The translations under genes were made by a program, and so were the position numbers. The notes under the pieces are model-generated. The model saw only the letters and a list, made by a program, of their open reading frames with translations. It was not told where the DNA came from and searched no databases. This document shows, one piece after another, positions 22,901-34,900 of a stretch of 64,000 nt of DNA. Source of the stretch: Platycnemis pennipes (Eukaryota > Arthropoda > Insecta > Odonata > Platycnemididae); contig OW121855.1 of the NCBI GenBank assembly GCA_933228895.1, positions 33,494,698 to 33,558,697 on the forward strand, given 5' to 3'. Positions within the stretch are counted from its first letter, which is position 1; the number at the start of each line of letters is the position of its first letter.

Positions 22901-25900
22901 TTACCTATTATTTCCATCAAATGCTCCATTCGTTGCTGAGGATAAAATATGTCTTCTAATTTCCATAAATCATCCAAAGCATTTTGGACATCATCTAAAA
23001 CCCTTTCTGTATCTAATAAAGAGACAGATTCCATAGTTCTGAAAAAAAAAGATAAACGCGGGATCATCATTTCCCGATCAACAGAAAACACAAAGAAATT
23101 CTTCAAGTTCAAATATACACAAGACCTTTTGTTATCTCATTGATAGAACCCAAAAATTGTTAACCACATGTGCTCCAATATCACTCAAGATATTACCTTA
23201 TATCTTTGTCAATGAGCTTTAAAATATTCAAAAAACTTTGAGCCTTTAATTTCTCTTCTTTTAATTCAGAGGTCCTGGCAACAGCTGACCAAAACTGCAC
23301 CTCATCTTCAATGGTGATTATAGCTAGAAAAAAAAGAATGAACCATTATAATATAATTTAATTAGAATAAACCAATGCCTAGAATAAGGTTAAAGTAAAG
23401 CCAATTAGTATTTGGCATGTATATGAGGCCATATAAAGAAACAGAATATATAGTGATAACTCACAGATGGAACAGTGCCTTTACATACTTAAAGAAAATG
23501 TGATTTACAGCTCATTTTATGAGATTTCTCTCCCTCAATGAGAGTGTAATGATAATACTGTTATATTAAAAGCTTATATAAAATTAAAGAGACGTTTTCC
23601 TAATATCATCTGCCATAAGTACAAGCATTCAGGCAAGGGCCTACAATCCCATGCAAAAGTACTTTCATTTTTACCATAGTTTAATACAGCAGTGATATGA
23701 TGATATTTCATTACTAAGGTGTATGACTGGAAAAGACAACGGCTAATTATAAATATTGATGGTAAAATCTTAGCAGCCAAGAAAACAGCTTTACTACCTG
23801 GTAAGTTCAAAATCTCTTCTGGCTGACTACTTAGACGGTTCTGCTTCATCAAAACTCGCTTCAAATTCTGTTCCAGGTGACTGATTAATTGCTGCAACTT
23901 TGGATCAAAAAGTTGCCCCCAACTATTGTCCTAAGAGGATAAAATTTTTGGTTCAGCAACAAAACATTTTTTAATCAAGTGAAGAAATATTCATTTTAGC
24001 ATCTTATTTTAGAAACTTACTTTAAAGACTGAAGGTGCAAATACTTTCTGAATAGTATGATATAAGGTAGATACTGGAGAGTCAAACATGGATGATATAA
24101 AGACAGTTTCATGTAAGTTATCTCCTGTTATCACCGCAGGCTTCAGTTTGAAAAATATGAGAGCATTGCACTTCTTCTCCAAGTTGATAGCCTGAAATTA
24201 CATTGATGTCATCAATAATTAATGAATACAGCTGACCAAATACCAAATCTATATGATGATATATAGATGCATAGATGTGATATATCAGATGCTATATTGT
24301 GATATAGAATCTAATACATTTTTATAATTTATTTACATAATGAGTTTAATCCATACAAGAATAAAAATTATATTAACCCAGAAATCTCATGAGAAATCAG
24401 TTTATGTATATTTCAATACTCACAAATTAAATTTGTTAAGAGTTTAGATCGGTGTGCTTTATGGCTCTGTGCAAGTTTCTTTTTGAGGAACAATGGAGAG
24501 GAGAAATTGGAGGCTTTTGAGATATGTACCTTGAGCAGAATGAAGTAGGCAAAGTAGGCAAAATGAATTCAAAAGTCAGAGATAGGAGATGGATTGTATA
24601 TGGAGAGGTAAAGGGATTCTGAGGCCCAACACCATTCTCAGCAAAATGCAGATGTCAGTGAAGTCATTAAAACATGGTGGGCCAAATAGAGGAATATGCG
24701 CTTCAATGGAAATGGAGTCACTCAATCCGTTTTCTGGGATATCCATCCATGCAAGACTGCAATATATCACAGTCTACACATGTATAGCATCATGCATCAA
24801 CACTTCAAATGTGAGAAATGAGGAATAGAAGATGAAAATTAGGATAATTGGGAGTGATTTCTATGAACTCCTGACTTATAGTAGAAACCAAAGTTAATGG
24901 CATTGATAAACACAAGGTAATGAAGAAAGGTGGGGAAGTTGGGCTGGGGAGGGGTGGAAAAAAGCTCAGAGAAATTTATGTACCAGCTTGAGGGGTTAAC
25001 AAAAGCCATGAAATAGCAATGATCAATGTTGCCTCTTTAGCTATGGACATGCATGTTGATCACACTGGTCAGTTTACAGATTTGAACATCATGTGCATTT
25101 ACATGCACAGTGAAACCTCCCTACAACGAATTCGCAGGGACTGGAAAAATGACGACTTTGTTGTACGGAGGTTGGTAATGCATAGGTTAGATGCAGGTTG
25201 CGTAGTCTCAGGAGAAGTCAAGAATTCGTGTTGCTGTAAGACGAGACCCTCATTTATTATGTAAGCAAGTTTGGGAAGGCAAAAAATCATTGTTGTATGC
25301 CGCCAATTAGGTACCTATCTGCGGTAACTGATGGTGAAGCTTGATTGGATAACTGAAAGTCAAGGATATTCCATTCATATTTAATTTCAAAGTAGATTTG
25401 CCCCTGGTTTCAGTGCCACAGTCTTACTCAAACCTATGCATATTTTACTGAAATTATCGCTTTTTCCTAGTTTTGTTTATGGGTCAATCATTTAATTACC
25501 CGAAACTCTACATCACCTAAAACTAATGCCTGTTGCGCATATTGAATATGTCACATCATTTTGTGGAATATTCAGTTGTGCATATTATGCATATGCGCAA
25601 TGCATCCCCTTTGCATAAAACTATTTATTGCACATGACTGGCAGTTTTTACTACATTTTCGGAAGGATGAGGATGGATTATCATTTACATGATCATAATG
25701 TTATACTGTGCTCCGGAGGAAAAAAAATGCACCGGCTCAACTGCTGAGATTGACAGCCGCGGCGGCCCACGATCTGGGTGAGGTGGCGATTCTTGTTGCG
25801 TGAAAAATGCAGCTTACCTTTCTTGAAAAAAAAATAAATACTTCAGCCATGGTCACCTCTACATGATTGTTCACGATCCTGACTGAGCTTAATGTTTCAT

Positions 25901-28900
25901 GTGAAAAAAGTATCAGATTACATTTCCGTATCAGGTTTTGTTAGCTGTGGATGGCTGTGGTGGGGAGAGATGCAGGAGGGAGGGCTTTAAGACATAATTG
26001 GTACACGCAGTCACAGTCAAAGCAAAACACATCTCTGCTAGCCACACAAAAATCATGCCTCAGCTTGTTAGTCATGTTTCTTTCTTTTCTACAGTAAGGG
26101 CGGCAACATTGTAGCGACTGTGTGACGGCTGGTAGGGGGCGAGGCACGGTTTGAATGAAATAATTTTAAAGTACAGCCTTTGTATTTTTGAAAGAAAAAA
26201 TATAAATAGGTTGTTAACTGTGTAGCTTGATGGTTTTTTTGTTTCAATTTGTGCTTGTGTGCGTGAAGTCTATCTTGACAGTTGAGCCGGGGCCTTTTTT
26301 CCTAATGACGTACTGCCTAACATTTCGTCCATTGCTCTCAATTGCGATGGAAAAACCATCAGAAACGCCGAAAATTATTTTGATATAGGTGATGAAAACC
26401 TATAAATGCAACGAAAAGTAATGTTTATGCAAACAATTTGATAAATAGAGGTCACCTCTATGTTTTGGCCCAGGCGCGGCCTTCGTTCTATGGAGGATTC
26501 GTAAGTATGGAAGTTTGTTAAGGAAGAGTTTTGTGCGTAGATGCGTATGGGCAGGTCCCGTGACTATGACTTATTAATACGGACGTTATCATAAATTTTC
26601 GTTATAGAGAAGTTTCAATGCATGCAGAAATAACAGAGCTTGTGACTTAACCCTCATTTCAACAGCTGTTTTAATTCAAATTGTAACTATACCATAAATC
26701 CCAAATGGTTTGATAATCTAAATTTTTTTCAAAAACTCCATTTGAAAAATAGATAAGAAAATAATACTTGCCTGGTTACTGAACATCACATTCTTTTGGT
26801 TGTTCTTTTCTTCTATTGTAACACACAAAGAATAACAATTCACGTCGTCCAAGAAATTATTCAAGTCAGCATTCCTTCCACAGGCTTCCAAATTATCATT
26901 TGGCAGAGTAATGCCAAAATAATTTCCTGAAATTTTATGCAAAAAATGGAGTTCACTTTATAGGTATCAGGTGAATCATAAGAATTCTGATATTTTCCAA
27001 ATCACTTTGCTTCACATTAACATTGATTATTATGTTGACATACCAAGAAAATCATACACATCATTTTAAGCTATATTAATAGATCAACCAAAATAAAGCA
27101 CACAATAGCTGAAGACTGGCATATTCGCCAAAACAAAATATAGGGTTGGGGCAGGGGTTCGAAGATTCGGTCGAATCCTATCGAATCCATGCATTTCTGT
27201 TGCCGCGAGAGATTCAACCGCGTGACGACCCGTGACTAGAGATGGGCAACTTGGTAAATTACCGCGGTAATTTTCGTAAATTACCGCGGTATTTTTCGTA
27301 AATTACCAACACACCAGAAAATTACCGTAATAAACGGTAATTTTCGGTCTTTTTCAGAAAACTTCTTCCTCACAAAGAAACCATTGGAATTGGTGATATC
27401 ATAAATTAAGAAGCTAAAACGATTTTGTTTACATTGTGTCCATGATTAATTCCAATTAATTCACAGGGAAAAAATTGCATAACAAATGCATATTGCGCAG
27501 AAGTATGTCTTTGGAACGAAAATTTCTCATAGTGTGACAAAAGAGAGGCAAATTGCGTGTTGCTGCCAACTTTGTTTTAATTTTTTTAACGAGTTATAAT
27601 TGTTAAATGTCGTGATATGTTTCATATAAGCGTCGGCAGTTGTATCTTAATGCTATTTGATTTCGTTTTGAGTCCTCTGATAAGGATTAGCAGCTGAAAA
27701 CTTAAAATTACAGGAAAATTACCGTAATTTACCGCGGTAATTTACCTCAATTGAAAATTACGGTAATTTACCCTTCTCTACCCGTGACTCATTGCCAACG
27801 CGGTAGAGTTGATGCCAAATTACGGGTGTTCGTAACACCAATGCTAATCTAAGACATTACATAGTCCGATAGGTGATATTTGATCATCGTGATGGTGAAA
27901 AAGTCTGCTGTGATCAGGCATGAACGTCTTTTTTCGGCGTAGCTGGGACTTTCCCGCGTACGTAGACGCGTATTTAATTATCTACTTCCTAGCTGACGCC
28001 TGTTGCCCATTACAACAAAAAAAGAAGTTTTGGGTAATTATACTTATTTTAGATTTAAATATCCAGTGAAAGAAAGATTGGGTTTGTGCTACTCTCGACC
28101 TTTTACATTATGTCAACTCAAAAGATGGCGTTTTCTGTAATCGTCGTCGATTGCTGCCGTGAAAGCGGCACCACTAATCGTTCAAAAATGGATAGGTAAG
28201 TTGTAGAGATTCGACTTACGCGGATTTCTACTTCTTTTTTTGCTGTCCATCTATGGAGAAGATAATTGACTATGCGTCGAGACTTACGCGGGAAGGTCAA
28301 AATACGGCGAAAATAGACGTTGATCACTGATCACATCAGACTTTTTCACCATTACGATGATCAAATATCACCTATCGACTGTGTAATGTATTAAACTAGA
28401 GTTGGCTTCCCGAGTTTGTTATCAACAGTAGTTTGGCATCAACTCTTGCGTGCTTGGCAATGAGTCGCGGGTCGCCACGCAGTTGAATCTGTCGCGGCAA
28501 CAGAAACGCGGATAAAAGCGTCACCGGCCTAACTGAACATCCGCGTAACTCCGGATCCTTGTAACTCTGATCTGCGTAAGGCGAGGACTTACTGTAATTG
28601 CTCGTTTTTAGCATTTAAATCGCAAATACTATGGTAGGAAATGCTTACGAAGCATATTGTAAACTATTAATTTCTCGCCACGCAGTTGAATCTGTCGCGG
28701 CAACAGAAACGCGGATAAAAGCGTCACCGGCCTAACTGAACATCCGCGTAACTCCGGATCCTTGTAACTCTGATCTGCGTAAGTCGAGGACTTACTGTAA
28801 TTGCTCGTTTTTAGCATTTAAATCGCAAATACTATGGTAGGAAATGCTTACGAAGCATATTGTAAACTATTAATTTCTCTTTCACATATGAATTCTTTGA

Positions 28901-31900
28901 AATTCCCTAATTTTGAAATTCTAAAAAAAAAGTTCCTCAGCATTCTTCCAGCAATATTTCTCAACATTCTTCCAGCAATATTCTCCAGGTATTTTCAGAA
29001 AGAGCCTTCAGTACTCCTGAAAATTTGGTTGATAAAAAAATTAATCGATTAGATCCTGGCATCTTGAAAATGCTGTATTTTCTAAAGAAAAACTTCTAAT
29101 CTGTTTTCATTGAATTTTGTATTTAATTTAAGAAAAATTTAACTTCGATTTACTTTTGAAATTACCCATTCTTTACATTTGCCCTCAAACATGTCCTTAA
29201 TTTCAGTGAGTGGGGACTATATGAACATTATTTATTTATTATTCACTTTAAGAAATATGATTCATCTTCGACTGGATTTAATTAGAGAATTCACGAGAAA
29301 GGAAGCATTATTTAAAAATTTACAGATAAAAGGAAGATTTGAATTGAATGAAATTGAGGAGGATTAGGATTCGAGATTTGGAGTCGATAAAAAAAACAGG
29401 ATTTGTATTTAGATTAAATTTTGGATTCACCCCATCACTAATAAAATAGATTAGGTATACATTTCATTCATAACTTAGTATACTTACACTTATGGATCAA
29501 ATTCAGTACATACCTCCCAATCAAATACGTTTTAAATAGTAAGAACAAATAAATTCACAAAAAGAATGAAATCTTAATATATTACTATATCGTATTATTA
29601 AGAGTAATTATAAAGTTAAATTAAATTTCTAAAGAGCACCCTGTCAAAATAGATCTCACCAAAAAGACGAAATTTTCAGCAAATATGATGGGCTCTTTCT
29701 ATGGATGGAGTTTTACGAGGTGAGGAAATTGGACAAGAAGCCACAGTGAATACATCAAGACCTAATATAAATAAACACAAAGAAATGAACAGAACTTAGA
29801 CAATGATATGCATTACGTGAAGACCAATGTGAAGCTTGGGGAACAAAAGCCTGAAGAGTTGGATAAGTATTACCTGACATTTTGGAAGAAAAATATGGTT
29901 GGATCAAGCTTAGACCAAAAAAAATTGGATCAAGCTAGACAGAAAGTCAGTAGAAGAGCCCACGTAAAGATAGAAAATCTACCTACTTACAGTTGTAAAT
30001 AAAAGTTTGGAAGAAAGGATAAACCTTATCAGAACAGCTACATCTGGAGCATGCTCCTTTATGGCAGTGAGGCATGGTTGGTAGCAGTACAGAAAAGCCA
30101 TCACTGGAAGCATTTGAAATGTGGTGGTGCAAAAGAATGATGGTAGACCGAGTAACTTGTAAGGGAGTTCTAATAAGAGTTGAAGAACAGAGAAATATGA
30201 TAAACACTCTAAAAAGGAAGACAAGTCAGCCATAACAATTAGATTTTGAGATGTGATTGTCTGATGAAGACATTTGTAGAGAGAAAGATGAATAGGAGGA
30301 ATGGCAAAGGAAGGACTCGATAAAATACCCAAAACATCACTGAAAGATACTAGAGAGGAATTATGTCAATATACAGAGTGCAGCTAATTGACAGAGTGAG
30401 ACATAGAGTGAAGCTAATTGATCAGAATTAACAAACGATACATTCAAGGTATACCAAAGCAAGTGCTCCTGTTGATTATCAAGATTAGAAAAACCTATGG
30501 ATGGATACATCTATACACACATCAAATATATCTATATTTGAAAAAAATAGTTTCCTTACTAAATAATAAGTAAAAACACAGATCTTACTAGCCTGGTGGA
30601 CAACCATCTAATGGCAAACCTGATGGTCGTGGATTTCGATCTTGCCACAGTGAAGGATATTTCACTGATTTACCTAGTAGCAAGCAATTTACTCGGAACT
30701 GTAATCGCTATTTCGTACACAAAATTGTTAGATGGAAACGAAAAATGAATTTTAGTGAAAAAATTAATCTTCTAACAGGAGCCATTCGCTCATAAATCAA
30801 AAATTAAAATAAGCAAATAGTAATGCCCACCGAATAAGGAGCATTAACGATATTTACGCCATCCACCTCCAGTCTTTGACTATGTTGAGGAAGAATGGGA
30901 AGGGAGAGGAGGTGCGGAGGGGAGGTCTGCCTGAAGAGATCCTGTCACAAGCACTTCCATTGGCAGAGTTAGCTGTGGGTCCCCCATTATGATTGGGTGT
31001 AGGAGCTTCACAGTCTCAGTGGTGATTAAACGAAGTGGATGGCGTACAAGTCGTTTGCATGCCCACTTTTCCGACAGGCTTAGAAACATCAGCTTTTCAC
31101 TGCTTATAACTCGAGAGCTAATTGACAGACTGAAGAATAGAAAAGTACGGGTCTTTTTATTTTACAAACTCAGATTCAGCAATAAAAAAGGTATGGTAAA
31201 CAACCCCACTTAGTGAAAAACTCATCCACAAGACCGTCATCAATCCCTATGAGAGAAACTCATTGATCTGACTTTGTACATCATGACTGAACTGCACAGA
31301 AACCATGCTAAGTACTTGAAAGTGATAATTTAGATAAAAGGATCTTATTGGTTATTTCACTAAATACTCTGACTATCATAAATATATCCCTGCTAAAATA
31401 TATCGCCTTTTTTTTAACAAAATCTAGCCTAAAATGTCAGGTGGAGTCAATTTTATTAAGAATAAAAAGAAATGACATTTGCAGGATCAAAAAACTCATT
31501 CTTACAAACTTCGATATTACGAACCACTAATTTTTCATCCCATAGACTTCATAATGACGACTTTCTACAACATATCTTTTAATAATGTGGAATACATGCA
31601 ATGATATTTTTACCCCATTTAAAACTGCATTTTATATTTCATTTTTCTTGCACTGCGATATACATACTCTCAAATTTCTATGATAAAATAAGACAATAGA
31701 AGTGTAAAATCAAATGCTCAGGACTGTGTGCATGAATGTGATCACATCAATTTTCAACATAACCAATAAACAGCAGAGCAGTAATGAAAGACTCACGAAT
31801 TAATTTTTGTTCTCACTTTGACTAGATGCATCAACAGAGACCATGAAGTTCCAAACATCAGATCATGCAAGACAATGTACCTCAATTGTTGCTGTGAAAG

Positions 31901-34900
31901 TGAGTTACTTTCTGATCTTGTGACAGTAGTAGCAAAAAACTCACCGGATATAGATGTTGTACCCGGTAATGTTACCAGAGAATCACAAAACTCCGTCATG
32001 ACTCCTTTACTTCTCATAGTTAATCAATCTCTCTCTGATAGTGTATATCCTGATGCCCTAAAAATGTCCTAGGTTGTTCTGGTTTTTAAGAATAAAGGTG
32101 AAAAGAACACTTTGAGGCCTTTAAATACAGGCCTATATCTCTAATTCCTCATTTTGGAAAAGTATTTGAATATGTCTATTGAAAAAGGCTACTTATTTAT
32201 TTTAAAAGCAAAAACCTTTTTTCTGTTTATCAGGTTGGTTTTCGAAGAACAGAACAAGTCCTTTAAAAGCAGTTAATTATATTATCAATGAAATAAATTT
32301 AAAAAACAAAGTATTAGGAATTTACTTTGATTTAAGCAAGGCCTTTGGTATGGCGGATCATAAGATACTACTTGCAAAATGTGAGATACTTGGCATAAGA
32401 GGAGTTGCTCTGAGATGGCTAAGGACATATTTATCTAACCGGCAACAGAATGCTGTCTTATACAAAAAAAGGCAACATCTTTCCCTCATCTTCACTACTT
32501 GTGACCAAAGGGGTCTTTGCCTGGCCCAGTACTTTTTCTAGTATTTATTAATGAGCTAACCATGAATTTAATGGTAAACTGCAATAAATGTGTCATATAT
32601 GCAGATGATGTGAGCATCATGAACATTTGCCTTGAGGATGGGTAACGAGTCGCTACCCGAAACGTCGGCAACATTACATTCACTCACCCGGTGTAGAGCC
32701 CGAGAAGAGTTCATCAATCATGAACTCCCGTAATTCTCTGGATAACTTATTGGACTCCAGTGATTTAGTAATAAAGGCATTGATCCTAAATGATAGCAAA
32801 ATACAAATAATGTTGTTTTTTCCAACACCAAATGTACCTAGGTAATAATTTTGACTTTCTAAGTAAGATATGTTATCTCTCGGTGGTAAAAAAAATTAAA
32901 AATCTTTGGGGCTAGATGTTGATCCTCGCCTTTAAATGGGATGAGCATACCTCCAAAGTATGCAAAAAAATTAATTCAGTTTACCACAAGACTTCTTAAA
33001 ATACATTACTTAAGTATTTTACTCTGTAATTTCCTACGGAATTGTAATCTGGGGAACATCATCATCATGGAATAAAGTATTTTTAGTAGGTACAGAAAAA
33101 ATAGTAAGACTCACATGCAATCAACATATTCATGCACAATGTCGACCTCTTTTTACACTCTTAGGAATACAAACTATACCTTGTGTTTACATATATCATG
33201 CAGTGATTTTTGTTATGAAAAACAAAAATGACTTTAAGATGAATAATAGTTACCTATCACTGCTATGATACCAGAACATGAAAAGATATCCATGTGAAAT
33301 TATCGAACCTATCTATGGTTGCCAAAGGAACAGATGCAATGTGTACAAAATTTTTCAATAATCACCTGATCACCTAAAAAAAGGAACGAAGAATTTCTCT
33401 GTTTAAGAAAATGCTATTTGCATACCTGGTTGATGAGTACTTTTATAGTGTAAATGAATATCCATGTAAAACTTATGTGTATACTACTTGATATCTGTAT
33501 TTTTTTATTTCTGATTGTAAACTAATTGCTTCCTATTGACGTGTCCTATACACCTTCCATTTGTATTTTCAATGCTGTAGTGTCTGCTGGACAAATAAAC
33601 ATATGTATTATTATTGCAAGCAGCTCTTCTCAGAAGTTGAAATATGATAAACACTCACAAGATGGAGAAAAAGTTACAGTAGATTATAAAGGTACTGGGT
33701 ATAATTAAAATTTCGGAGAAGATCACCATTAAAGAGGAGCAATGGCTTGAGAATTTCAATCATAAAGAAAAGGGAACGAAAAAACACAACCAAGCTTTAA
33801 ATGCATGAGAGACCATCAAATTACATATACAATTGAATTAAGTGGACAGAAAAAGCCTAACTTACTTTATTTTCATTCTTTGGAATGTTCAAAGAGACAA
33901 AACTTAAGTTATGATCATTTAATCATGTACATCTCACTGCCCAAGGTTTTGGAAATGTCTTCAAACACTCATAAACTTGCGCAACTCAAATTGAAAAACT
34001 TATTTAATTTAAAAATAATACATCATGCTCAAGAAACTGAGTATAAAATTAAAGAGGTATACTGTATATTACAAAAGAGACAAGCCAAAGATATAGAGCC
34101 ACAATAAATTGTTACATCAAGTCATTGAATAACTTGACTAGTACTGAACGTTATATCAATGAAAAAGTTGACCATAATCTCACAACTGGGTCAACAATGT
34201 TAGTAATAAGAATACAGAGATCAAAATTTCGCTCATGAAATGCCAAACTTTATGAATTATTAACAGTTTTCATAGGTTCGGTAGATACAAGGAGTAAGGA
34301 TTAACTTAATCTACGGTAGATACTATAACTTAGGATCCTGGAATCTAAATCAACAAAAACAATTAATTACTGTAGTCTAGGCAGTTGAAGAGCATAACAA
34401 CATTACTGGGAAGTATAGTTGAACAGATTATGAAGACATACCATATTTTATGGCATGATGGCAAGACCCATGGGTCCTTTTTGCTCCATAATTTTGAAAA
34501 AAAATTGCATCTTACATGTTGTCAAATATGGAACTCAGGTCTCTTCATTTGTGATATACCTATTAATGTATCCTTAGTGTGCAAAACCTACAAATTGATT
34601 TTCATAAACTGGCCAATGTTCATCATTTAAGGCAGTGAGTGGTCAATCATATGAAAATCTGACAAAACATCCCAGAAAATTGTAGACTAATATTTCAATA
34701 AAATGCATTTATCCAGTGATTTTATATTAAAAGTATTAAATATGTTGGAGGTTGCAATAAATAGGTTTCGAGCAGAAGAGAGAATAAGATGAATCGAGTG
34801 GAAATTGAATGAAGAATCAAAGGAATAAAACCACACTTGGTTGAAGCTTTTCATGATTTAAGTACACACCTCTAAGTAAATTCCACATATTTATTTAAAA

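Noticed and set aside
33805..34107. 100-codon ORF in DYNC2H1 intron 1
   Set aside because: No recognisable domain and on the opposite strand to the host gene; treated as chance.
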